A DNA stretch of 64,000 nt, from positions 62,001 through 126,000 of the forward strand of contig NZ_QXED01000012.1 of assembly GCF_003583365.1 (NCBI RefSeq), read 5' to 3'. The first letter of the stretch is position 1; each line of letters begins with the position of its first letter. Source of the stretch: Fibrisoma montanum. GTDB lineage: Bacteria; Bacteroidota; Bacteroidia; Cytophagales; Spirosomataceae. Positions 16,708 to 24,939 of this stretch are shown one piece after another. The position numbers and the translations under genes are program-made. A model generated the notes under the pieces. The model saw only the letters and a list, made by a program, of their open reading frames with translations. It searched no databases and had not been told where the DNA came from.

Positions 16708-17307
16708 TTATAGCGGGCGCGGTTCCCGATCGTCCAGTTCGTTTAAACCAATGCGTTGCCAGGCCGGGGTGTCGGCCATCCCGACGTAGCCAATCGTTTC
16801 CTGAGCGAGCGGATGACTGTAATAGTTCTCAACGGCTTCCGCGAGGAGCTCTTCAAAAAAACGGTCGGCGGGCAGGTGATCCCATGGCTCGCCGTCCACC
16901 TCGGCTTGTTGAATCAGTGTAAGCAGAGCATCCTGCTGGTCCTCAGCCAAGTGCAGGAACGATTGCTGGTGCCGGCTTTGTGCGGAGGCTTCCAGAGCCG
17001 CCAGACCTAACCGGTAAGCGTCCTGATCGGGGGGCATGGCATCATATCGCCAGCCGTTGCTTTCATTGCGGGCTAACCGCTCGTCAATGCCACGGGCAAT
17101 GTCGATGTAGTGAGCCTCCGAACCGGTTTGCGGAATGAGCCGGTCACAAACGGCTTTCAGCAGGGCGTATTCCGGGGCCGAGAAAAACCGGGGCTCATAA
17201 GCAGCCTCCAAAGCCAGCCGGGTTTCCAGCGCGGTTCGAGTTGCAAACGTAACGTGATCGGTGTTGAGTAAGGCCCGGACGGTGCCTTCGGGATAGTGAT
17301 ACGGCAT
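16708..17307 (-). CDS. Gluconate 2-dehydrogenase subunit 3 family protein
   Basis: A 199-residue protein whose central segment (ALKAVCDRLIPQTGSEAHYIDIARGIDERL) matches the gluconate 2-dehydrogenase subunit 3 family (PF13618), the small chaperone-like subunit that accompanies GMC dehydrogenases. Most family members have a Tat signal peptide; I see none here, because the N-terminus (MPYHYPEGTVRALLN) is polar. Either the pair works in the cytoplasm or it is exported differently. It directly precedes the GMC gene and is certainly its partner. Confidence 0.85.
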   Translation of the reverse strand: MPYHYPEGTVRALLNTDHVTFATRTALETRLALEAAYEPRFFSAPEYALLKAVCDRLIPQTGSEAHYIDIARGIDERLARNESNGWRYDAMPPDQDAYRLGLAALEASAQSRHQQSFLHLAEDQQDALLTLIQQAEVDGEPWDHLPADRFFEELLAEAVENYYSHPLAQETIGYVGMADTPAWQRIGLNELDDREPRPL

Positions 17308-17329
17308 GGCGTGTAGAGTTACGGTTCGG

Positions 17330-17391
17330 GGTTAGCCGTCAGGGTCCCCGGTCAGACGTTCCGTGCAGACCGGGGACCCTGACGGCTAACC
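17330..17391. repeat. 24-bp perfect inverted repeat at the SDR stop codon
   Basis: The arms at 17330-17353 and 17368-17391 are perfectly complementary over 24 bases (GGTTAGCCGTCAGGG...), with a 14-base spacer. The right arm contains the SDR stop codon (17386-17388). It has the position of a terminator between the SDR gene and the downstream gluconate subunit 3 gene, but no U-tract. Confidence 0.85.
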
Positions 17392-18249
17392 GAGTTTGCC
17401 GCCTGTTACTTCAATAATGCTGCCTGTCATAAAACTACCGTCGCTCGATGCCAGCAATACGTAGGCCGGTGCCAGTTCTTCAGGCTGTCCCGGGCGAGCC
17501 AGCGCTACCTCATGACCAAACTGTTTTACTTCGTCTTTGGGCATCGTAGCCGGAATGTTGGGTGTCCAGACCGGCCCCGGCGCAACGCAGTTGACCCGGA
17601 TTTTCCGTTCGCCCAGTTGTATGGCCAGTGATTTGGTGAAGGCATGAATAGCCCCTTTAGTAGCAGTGTAATCGACGAGAATGGGGTTGCCGACAATCCC
17701 GACAATACTCCCCGTGTTGACGATAACGTCGTCTTCGTGCAGGTGCGGCAAGGCGGCCTGCGCCATGAAGAAGTACCCGAAAATGTTGGTTTCGAACGTG
17801 CGCCGAAGCTGTTCTTCAGTAATATCTTCCAGTTTTTGCTGCGCCATCTGGAAGGCCGCATTGTTTACCAGAATGTTGAGCTTGCTATATTCGGCAACCG
17901 TTTCCTGCACGACCCTTTCGCACTCGGCTTTCTGCCGCACGTCGGCCTGAATAACCAGGCACCGGCGTCCTTTCGACTCTACCAGTCGTTTAGTGTACTT
18001 GGCATCGTCGGTGTTTTCGTTGTATACGATGGCTACGTCGGCACCTTCCATGGCAAACGCAATAGCCACCGCCCGGCCAATCCCGGAGTCGGCTCCTGTG
18101 ATGATCGCTACCTTGTCAGTTAATTTGCCGGCGGGTTTGTAGTTCGACAGATCACTGTCGGGGGCGGGGTCCATGTCCGATTGACGAGCCGGATACGGAA
18201 GCTGCTGGCCGGTCATTTCCTCGGCCGTGGGGCGAAACTCTTGCTGCAT
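17386..18249 (-). CDS. SDR family oxidoreductase, general-stress-protein-39-like
   Basis: A 287-residue short-chain dehydrogenase with the roughly 40-residue N-terminal extension (QQLPYPARQSDMDPAPDSDL) seen in the GSP39/YghA-like subgroup. The cofactor motif is TGADSGIG, with NNAA, the catalytic Ser in NTGSIVG, and Tyr/Lys in DYTATKGA. The cofactor is NAD(P)H; the substrate is unknown, as for most of this subgroup, which is often stress-induced. It is transcribed away from recQ's end with a 185-base gap. The stop codon is embedded in a 24-bp palindrome. Confidence 0.93.
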   Translation of the reverse strand: MQQEFRPTAEEMTGQQLPYPARQSDMDPAPDSDLSNYKPAGKLTDKVAIITGADSGIGRAVAIAFAMEGADVAIVYNENTDDAKYTKRLVESKGRRCLVIQADVRQKAECERVVQETVAEYSKLNILVNNAAFQMAQQKLEDITEEQLRRTFETNIFGYFFMAQAALPHLHEDDVIVNTGSIVGIVGNPILVDYTATKGAIHAFTKSLAIQLGERKIRVNCVAPGPVWTPNIPATMPKDEVKQFGHEVALARPGQPEELAPAYVLLASSDGSFMTGSIIEVTGGKLG

Positions 18250-18434
18250 GAGGTCGTTGAGTGAATGAAATTGACGAAGCCAGTGATCAACCGGCTGTTG
18301 TCATAGATACCTAAACCGTTGTTCAGCTGTTTTGTTGCTGACCTCACCGAATCATAATGTGGTGTAAAGCGAGTGAAGATTCCGGCAGGCTGGAGAACGT
18401 AACCGCAGCATTCACCCGACCCGTGTCAGACGGC

Positions 18435-20345
18435 TTACCCGTTCAGGGTCAGATTCCCGGCTTTGTTGTACCGGATCTCTTCTTCGGCCAGCATCAGCCG
18501 AATGGTTTGCGCCAGGGTATCGGCGTCGGTCTGGGCGAAGTGGTAGGAAAGCTGGCGGGGCGATACACCGGGGCCATTGGCCAGGGCAACGTACTGCCGA
18601 ATCTGCTCCCGAACCTCGCCGAGCGCTGACCCTGCCTTTTTTTTCTGCTTCAGGCAATTATCGCAGATACCACAGGGTTCGTCTGGCTTTTCGCCGAAAT
18701 ACGCCTGTAGCAGCCGGGTGCGGCACTGTGTCGGGTGTTCGACGTACGTAACGGCGGCCTGGACTTTACGAAGCGCCCGCTGTTTGCGCTCGTTCAGTTC
18801 AGCTACGTTGACCGGCAGTTGGGGGGCGTCGAAGCGGGGCGTCAGAAACACAAGCTGTGGTTTATCCTTCTGTTTCTCATACACGACTACGTTGCGCTGG
18901 TGCAACTGCTCCAGCAACGTAACGATTTCCTTCTGGTCGACCAGGAAGGCCCGCGCCAGCGCCGATTCCGAAATGGTAACAAAGTCGGTGAACAGTTCGC
19001 CCCCGTACATCCGCAGCACCAGCTTGAGAAACGGGTCGAAGCGGGGGTTCATGACCTGAAACTCGTAGAGCTCCCGGTTATCCAGCGTCATGATCAGCCG
19101 CGAGGGATGGAAGTACGTTTCGCTCAGTTCGATGAATCCTTCCAGTTGCAGTTGCTTCAGGGCGTAGTGGGTTTCCTGGGGCGGCAGCTTGAAGGTAGTC
19201 GTAAACGTTTGCAGGTCGAAGTCGTAGCTGTTGAACTCGCCCCCGCCAACCGGTACGGCCGTGTAGTTGGCCAAGGCCTGATACACCCGGCGCAGCAGGT
19301 CAACGGGTGGATACAGCTGCTCGGTTTTATACTGCAGTCCCGACAGGTCGCCCTGGTTATACAGCAGGACGGCGTAGGCCTTCTGCCCATCGCGACCAGC
19401 CCGACCGGCTTCCTGGTAGTAGGCTTCGAGCGTGTCGGGTACGTCGAGGTGCACCACCACGCGAACGTCGGGTTTATCGATCCCCATCCCAAAGGCGTTG
19501 GTCGCCACCATCACCCGCGTGCGGTCATGAATCCAGGCATCCTGCTTGTCGCCACGTTGCTGGGTGGTCAGACCGGCGTGGTAAAAATCGGCTGAGATGC
19601 CGTGCCGGGTCAGCCAACTGGCTACCTGCTGGGTCTGCCGCCGACTGCGCACGTACACGACCGCGCAGCCGGGCACATTGGTTAGCACCCTCAGCAGTCG
19701 GTTTTCCTTGTTTTCTTCCTGAATAACCGAATACGACAGATTTGGCCGGGCGAAGGTCTGCCGGAAAACGGCCGGTTCGCGAAGGGCGAGTTTTGCCATA
19801 ATATCAGTCTGGACTTCGGGCGTTGCCGAGGCCGTCAGGGCGATAACGGGCGTTTCCGGAATTAGCTCCCGAAACTCGGCAATCTGGAGGTACGGCGGGC
19901 GGAAGTCGTAGCCCCAGGCCGAGATGCAGTGTGCTTCGTCGACGGCCAGCAGGCAGATCGTCATCTGTTTGGCCCGTTCGATGACCAGTTCGGTGCGAAG
20001 CCGTTCGGGCGATACGTACAGAAACTTGGTATTGCCGTAGATGCAGTTATCGAGAATCGAATCGATTTCGCGGTAGTGCATACCGGAGTAGATGGCTGCG
20101 GCCGGAATGCCCCGTCGACGCAGCTGCTCCACCTGGTCTTTCATCAGAGCAATCAGGGGCGTCACCACAATGCAGACGCCTTTCATCGCCAGAGCCGGCA
20201 CCTGAAAGCAGATGGACTTACCCCCACCGGTGGGCATGAGCACCAGCGCATCCTGCCGGGTCAGCACCGCGTTCACTACGTCTTCCTGCATGGGCCGGAA
20301 CGACGAGTACCCCCAAAACTGCTGTAAAATCTGTCGGACAGTCAT
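18435..20345 (-). CDS. recQ: ATP-dependent DNA helicase RecQ
   Basis: A 636-residue 3'-5' DNA helicase of recombination and repair. The Walker A motif is TGGGKS (39-44), the DEAH box AVDEAHCISAWG is at 134-145, and motif VI is QEAGRAGRDG. The RecQ zinc-binding cysteines appear in the CRTRLL and CGICDNC segments. After the winged-helix region only about 65 residues remain, and I see no HRDC domain. The ATG at 20345 matches the family start; an upstream frame adds 19 unrelated residues. It is divergent from msrB with a 94-base intergenic promoter region. Confidence 0.96.
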   Translation of the reverse strand: MTVRQILQQFWGYSSFRPMQEDVVNAVLTRQDALVLMPTGGGKSICFQVPALAMKGVCIVVTPLIALMKDQVEQLRRRGIPAAAIYSGMHYREIDSILDNCIYGNTKFLYVSPERLRTELVIERAKQMTICLLAVDEAHCISAWGYDFRPPYLQIAEFRELIPETPVIALTASATPEVQTDIMAKLALREPAVFRQTFARPNLSYSVIQEENKENRLLRVLTNVPGCAVVYVRSRRQTQQVASWLTRHGISADFYHAGLTTQQRGDKQDAWIHDRTRVMVATNAFGMGIDKPDVRVVVHLDVPDTLEAYYQEAGRAGRDGQKAYAVLLYNQGDLSGLQYKTEQLYPPVDLLRRVYQALANYTAVPVGGGEFNSYDFDLQTFTTTFKLPPQETHYALKQLQLEGFIELSETYFHPSRLIMTLDNRELYEFQVMNPRFDPFLKLVLRMYGGELFTDFVTISESALARAFLVDQKEIVTLLEQLHQRNVVVYEKQKDKPQLVFLTPRFDAPQLPVNVAELNERKQRALRKVQAAVTYVEHPTQCRTRLLQAYFGEKPDEPCGICDNCLKQKKKAGSALGEVREQIRQYVALANGPGVSPRQLSYHFAQTDADTLAQTIRLMLAEEEIRYNKAGNLTLNG

Positions 20346-20439
20346 ACCAACCGCGAAAATACAACCGAGATCAGACAATTCAGACCAATTATCGTTGTAC
20401 ATTTATACGTACATCCCAGCCATTGGCTGATCAGTCATT

Positions 20440-20847
20440 ATGATTCAGAAGGTTATCAAATCCGACGACGAGTGGCGCCGGATTCTAACGCCGGAGCAGT
20501 ATCGGGTTGCCCGCGGGAAAGGAACCGAGCGGCCGTTTTCGGGCGAATACTGCGAAGCAAAAGACCCGGGCATCTACGCCTGCGTCTGCTGCGACACCGA
20601 GTTGTTTGAGTCAACAACCAAATTCGATTCAGGAACGGGCTGGCCAAGTTTCACTGCTCCCATCGAGGACGAGCGCATCCGGCTGGAAAAAGATTTCAGT
20701 TACGGCATGATCCGGGTTGAGGTGCTATGCAACGTTTGTGATGCTCATCTTGGTCATGTCTTTGACGACGGCCCTCCGCCCACGGGCATGCGGTATTGCC
20801 TCAACTCGGTATCATTGGTGTTGAAACGGACTGCGGATACGGAATAA
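20440..20847 (+). CDS. msrB: Peptide-methionine (R)-S-oxide reductase MsrB
   Basis: Reduces methionine-R-sulfoxide in proteins; a 135-residue single-domain enzyme without signal peptide, so cytoplasmic. The zinc cysteines are Cys48/Cys51 and Cys97/Cys100, the substrate motif GTGWPSF is at 65-71, and the catalytic Cys120 is in [10 protein letters not shown] stand-alone MsrB, not fused to MsrA. A near-consensus TACATTTA box lies about 40 bases upstream, but I could not pair it with a -33 element. Confidence 0.97.
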   Translation: MIQKVIKSDDEWRRILTPEQYRVARGKGTERPFSGEYCEAKDPGIYACVCCDTELFESTTKFDSGTGWPSFTAPIEDERIRLEKDFSYGMIRVEVLCNVCDAHLGHVFDDGPPPTGMRYCLNSVSLVLKRTADTE

Positions 20848-20961
20848 GCGAAACTGTCGTTAATGGTAAGTCAGTAGCTGTTGCGGTTGAGCCTCGATGT
20901 TCAGCCGCAACCGACTACCCTAATTAAACAGTCTATTTATTGACCCTAAGTTTACATCTAC

Positions 20962-23589
20962 ATGTACTATCGGAAGTTGCTGGTACGCTTCGTCGTTGCC
21001 GGCCTGGCGCTGGCCGGTACAGCGCTGGCTCAGAAGGCCCCGGCCCACCGCTCGGCCTATGAGCAGTATGTCCTGAAGACCCGGACACTCCCTGCTCCCC
21101 AAAGTATTTGCTACAAACTGGACCGGGATGTATTTACGCAGATTCTGCCCCCCGAAACGTTCCTGAAAAATCGCCAGAATCCCCGTGCCCGGACCTCGGC
21201 TACGGCCAGCTTCAGCGTTACGTACTCCAACTTCTCGCCCGAAGCCCGTACAGCGTTTCAGTATGCCGTCGATATCTGGTCGAACCTGCTGGCCTCACCC
21301 GTTCCTATCCGGATTCAGGCCAACTGGACCACCCAGAGCGAGGGCGTGCTGGGTTCAGCCAGCCCGGCTGAGGTGCGGCTGGGTTCCGATGGTACGCAGA
21401 AAGGGCGGGGTATTTATCCCATTGCTCTGGCCGAAAAAATCGCCCGGCGACCGCTGAACAACCCTAATGACCCCGACATCGTAGCCAGTTTTAACCGGAA
21501 CAATAACTGGTATTACGGGCTCGACGGCAAAACGCCCCAGGGCCAGACCGACCTCGTTACGGTGGTGCTGCATGAAATTGGTCACGGGCTGGGAATGACC
21601 GGCTTCTTCAACGCGTCGAACAACCGGGGCGAATACCTGGTTGGCTTTCCGTCGATTTACGATCACTTTATCGAAAACAACCAGGGGCAGCGCATTGTAG
21701 CTGAAACCGGCCGTTTTCCGGATGGTTCGCTCGAACTGTATCAGCAGTTGACCGGGGAGAACCTGTTTCTGAATGGTCCGCTTCTGCAACAGCGGAGTGG
21801 GCAACGCATCAAGATTTACACTCCTACGCGCTACGACCGGGGCTCCAGTATCTACCACGTTGATGAAACGACGTATCCGGCCGGTAACCCTAACTCACTG
21901 ATGTCCCCCCAGATCGGGCAGGCGGAGGCTATTCACTCGCCCGGCCCGCTGGTGCTGAACATCTTCCGGGATATGGAGTGGCGCACTACCTCCGTACTGC
22001 ATGAACCGTTGTTGGACGTTGAGGATATTGCCGATCTGCGCTTTACGGTCCGGATTGTGAGTGATACGGCCGTTCAGGCAAACACCGTCCGGCTGTTCTA
22101 CCGGAAAAGCGCCCCATCGGGTGCCGACACGACCTATACGAGTGTAACGCCAACGCTGGTTGCCGGTACGACTGATACGTATGCGTACACGCTGCCGGCT
22201 GCCCAGGCCAGGGGTGAGGTGTGGTACTATTTCCAGATTCAGGATGTGACGGGCCGGGCGTATACCAACCCCGGTAAGGCTCCCGCAGGTTTCCAGCTGC
22301 TGAACGTAGTACGGGTAGGCCCCGACAACATACCGCCTACCATTCTGGCCGGCCCCACGCGGAATTTCATCTTCAATCCGGCCGTAAATGACAGTTTACA
22401 GGTACTGGCCGACGTATCCGACGACCGTCAGTCGATCGATACGGTGTATGTAGAATACTCGGTCAATGGCCAGATCCGGCCGGCGGTTCCGCTACGTCGC
22501 ACAACCACCCTGAACGATGTTCGGTATGACAGTTTGTACAGCGCAAAAATTCCGTTTGCCGCCAATACACTGAAAGACGGCGATGTGATTACGTACCGGA
22601 TCGTGGCGCGGGATTCGTCGCGGGCCAGAAACCAGACCATCAGTCCCCGCACCGGTACGTATGAAGTGCGCGTGTCCTCCGCGTTGCCGACACGGGATAG
22701 TTACTCGACCACCTTCCAGGATCAGGCTACGGCCAATGAGTTTGTAGGGGCTGGGTTTAGCATTGCTACGCCTACCGGGTTTGCCGATCCGGCTATTCAC
22801 TCGGAGCATCCGTATCGCAACGGCGCCGATTTTGAGTACCGAAGCAATTACGAGATGGTACTGCGAACCCCTATCCGCATCAAAGCCAACCCGGATAGTG
22901 CCGTTATGCGGTTTGATGAAATCGTACTGGTGGAGCCGGGCGAACCCGGTAGCCAGTACGGCGACGATGATTTTTATGACTATGTCATCGTTGAAGGGTC
23001 GAAAGATAACGGCCGTACGTGGCTGCCCATCACGACCGGTTATGACTCAAACGACCAGACCGACTGGATCAACGCCTACAACCGGAATCTGGTCAATGGC
23101 GCAAACGCGAACGAACGCAACTCGACAACGCCGGGTACACCAAGTCTGTATAAGCGCCGGGATGGAATCTCGCTGACCAGCAACGGCAACTTCCGGCCGA
23201 ATGATCAGGTGCTCATCCGTTTCCGGCTGTTTGCCGACCAGCTGGCGCACGGCTGGGGCTGGGCTATCGATAACGTACAGATTCAGGTGCCGCCCCCGCC
23301 CCCGGTGCTGGGTGTAGAGCCGGTCAATGTGGGCTCGTTTGCTGTGTATCCGAATCCGGTGAGCAACGGGCTGCTTCGGGTAGAAGCGCAGTTGACCAAG
23401 TCGTTTGCCGAAGCGGGCCTGACGGTTACGGGTACCACCGGCCAGACCGTTCGGCAGCAAACACTGAAGGTGAGCGGCTCAAAAATCAGCGAACAGCTCG
23501 ACCTGACGCAGTTGCCGACCGGCTTGTATTTTGTTAAGCTGCAGGTAGGCGAAACCCAACTGACGAAAAAGATTATCGTAACCAAATAG
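20962..23589 (+). CDS. Secreted zinc metalloprotease-like protein with T9SS sorting domain
   Basis: An 875-residue protein with a cleavable signal peptide (hydrophobic 10-23, ending ALAQ). The zinc motif HEIGHGLGMTGF starts at His204 (His204, Glu205, His208). The metzincin third histidine would fall at residue 214, which is Gly, so the third ligand must lie elsewhere or the domain is not a true metzincin. Beta-rich repeats occupy roughly 350-780. The C-terminus (YPNPVSNGLLRVE...GLYFVKLQVG...KKIIVTK) is a typical type A sorting domain of the type IX secretion system, which is removed at the cell surface. It is presumably an extracellular or surface-attached protease; the substrate is unknown. 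Confidence 0.88.
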   Translation: MYYRKLLVRFVVAGLALAGTALAQKAPAHRSAYEQYVLKTRTLPAPQSICYKLDRDVFTQILPPETFLKNRQNPRARTSATASFSVTYSNFSPEARTAFQYAVDIWSNLLASPVPIRIQANWTTQSEGVLGSASPAEVRLGSDGTQKGRGIYPIALAEKIARRPLNNPNDPDIVASFNRNNNWYYGLDGKTPQGQTDLVTVVLHEIGHGLGMTGFFNASNNRGEYLVGFPSIYDHFIENNQGQRIVAETGRFPDGSLELYQQLTGENLFLNGPLLQQRSGQRIKIYTPTRYDRGSSIYHVDETTYPAGNPNSLMSPQIGQAEAIHSPGPLVLNIFRDMEWRTTSVLHEPLLDVEDIADLRFTVRIVSDTAVQANTVRLFYRKSAPSGADTTYTSVTPTLVAGTTDTYAYTLPAAQARGEVWYYFQIQDVTGRAYTNPGKAPAGFQLLNVVRVGPDNIPPTILAGPTRNFIFNPAVNDSLQVLADVSDDRQSIDTVYVEYSVNGQIRPAVPLRRTTTLNDVRYDSLYSAKIPFAANTLKDGDVITYRIVARDSSRARNQTISPRTGTYEVRVSSALPTRDSYSTTFQDQATANEFVGAGFSIATPTGFADPAIHSEHPYRNGADFEYRSNYEMVLRTPIRIKANPDSAVMRFDEIVLVEPGEPGSQYGDDDFYDYVIVEGSKDNGRTWLPITTGYDSNDQTDWINAYNRNLVNGANANERNSTTPGTPSLYKRRDGISLTSNGNFRPNDQVLIRFRLFADQLAHGWGWAIDNVQIQVPPPPPVLGVEPVNVGSFAVYPNPVSNGLLRVEAQLTKSFAEAGLTVTGTTGQTVRQQTLKVSGSKISEQLDLTQLPTGLYFVKLQVGETQLTKKIIVTK

Positions 23590-23612
23590 CGGAACCACAC
23601 GCTGGAATGCTT

Positions 23613-23668
23613 AAAAGCGGGAAGTTGTCAGTACGTTTGCGAACGTCTGCCAATTTCCCGCTTTTGCA
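23613..23668 (+). terminator. Long terminator-like hairpin ending at the next start codon
   Basis: Left arm 23613-23637 and right arm 23642-23665 pair almost completely over about 24 bp (AAAAGCGGGAA with TTCCCGCTTTT at the base, ACGTT-TGCG-AACGT at the tip), with two G-U pairs and one bulge. The 3' arm ends in TTTT two bases before the ATG of the DD-peptidase gene. Confidence 0.85.
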
Positions 23669-24939
23669 TGAGAATCGTTTTACAGGTGCTGGCTGCTGTA
23701 TGCCTCATAACAGGCTGTTCGCCGGTTGGTCGGATCAGCCGCGATCTGCGCACCAAACCCACCTACACCGATCATTTTACCGGCGTTGCTCTCTACGATC
23801 CAGCCTCGAAAAAAAAGCTGATTCAGCACAATGCCGACAAAGCCTTTACGCCGGCTTCCAACACCAAATTGTTCAGCTTTTACGCCGGGCTGCTGCTGCT
23901 GCCCGATACGCTGCCTACCCTGCGCTACGTCGTTCGGCAGGATTCGCTGATTTTCTGGGGGGCGGGTAATCCGTTGCTGCTACATCCTGACCTGACCGAC
24001 ACAACGGCGCTGGCGTTTCTGCGCGGCCGTACCGAACGCCTGTTCTATTCGCCCGCAAATTATACCGGTCAACGCTTTGGCTCCGGCTGGGCCTGGGATG
24101 ATTACAACGATGATTATTCCGCCGAACTGGCTCCTTTGCCGTTGTATGGCAACGTAGTTCGGTTTACAACCTCCCCGGCTGGTCGCCGGGTTGTTCCGAA
24201 GCTGTTTGCCGACAGCGTGAGCGCTACCGCGAAAGACGGAAGCAGTCGGCGGGATGAATTCACAAACCGGTTCAAGGTGCCGACAACGCTACGAACCGGG
24301 CGGCAGAATGTGCCGTTTCGCTGGTCGCCCGTGCTGGCGGCTCAGTTGCTGGCCGATACGCTGCACCGGCCCGTCGGTCTGGTTAATCGGCCTGTTCCGG
24401 CCGACGCCCGGTTGCTGCGGAGCGCATCTGCCGATTCGCTGTATAAACGCATGCTGCAGGTTAGCGATAACCAGTTTGCCGAACAGATTTTGCTCATGGC
24501 TTCGGCCGAACGGCAACGGAACCAGTTGTCATCCTCCGCGGTGCTTCGCTACATGGCCGACAGCGTACTGCGTTATCCGGCAACGTCGGCCCGGTGGGCA
24601 GATGGCTCGGGCCTGTCGCGCTACAACCTGTTTACGCCGAACGTACTGATTGATCTGCTGGGACGTATCTACGAAAAAGTGCCGCAGCAGCGGTTGTTTG
24701 CCCTATTGCCGGCAGCCGGCCAATCCGGTACCCTGCGAGGAATGCTAACCGCCGAAAAGCCCTACGTTTTTGCGAAGTCGGGGTCTATGAGTGGTGTTTA
24801 TAACCTGAGCGGCTATCTGCTCACCCGACGTGGAAAGCTGTTATTCTTCAGCATCATGCACAACAACTTCACGCAGCCGGTGGCCGATATGCGCCGACGC
24901 ACGGCCGAACTGCTGCAGCAACTTCACGACCGGCTCTGA
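23668..24939 (+). CDS. dacB: D-alanyl-D-alanine carboxypeptidase/endopeptidase, PBP4 family (S13), lipoprotein
   Basis: Hydrolyses D-Ala-D-Ala or cross-links in peptidoglycan. 423 residues. A lipoprotein signal ends at LITGC (Cys17), predicting membrane anchoring on the periplasmic side. All three penicillin-binding motifs are present: SNTK (Ser64-Lys67), SDN (266-268) and KSG (370-372). It is preceded immediately by a very long hairpin, leaving no room for a conventional leader, and its last 16 bases overlap the convergent permease gene. The S13 assignment is secure; the preference for carboxypeptidase or endopeptidase activity is not visible. Confidence 0.93.
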   Translation: MRIVLQVLAAVCLITGCSPVGRISRDLRTKPTYTDHFTGVALYDPASKKKLIQHNADKAFTPASNTKLFSFYAGLLLLPDTLPTLRYVVRQDSLIFWGAGNPLLLHPDLTDTTALAFLRGRTERLFYSPANYTGQRFGSGWAWDDYNDDYSAELAPLPLYGNVVRFTTSPAGRRVVPKLFADSVSATAKDGSSRRDEFTNRFKVPTTLRTGRQNVPFRWSPVLAAQLLADTLHRPVGLVNRPVPADARLLRSASADSLYKRMLQVSDNQFAEQILLMASAERQRNQLSSSAVLRYMADSVLRYPATSARWADGSGLSRYNLFTPNVLIDLLGRIYEKVPQQRLFALLPAAGQSGTLRGMLTAEKPYVFAKSGSMSGVYNLSGYLLTRRGKLLFFSIMHNNFTQPVADMRRRTAELLQQLHDRL

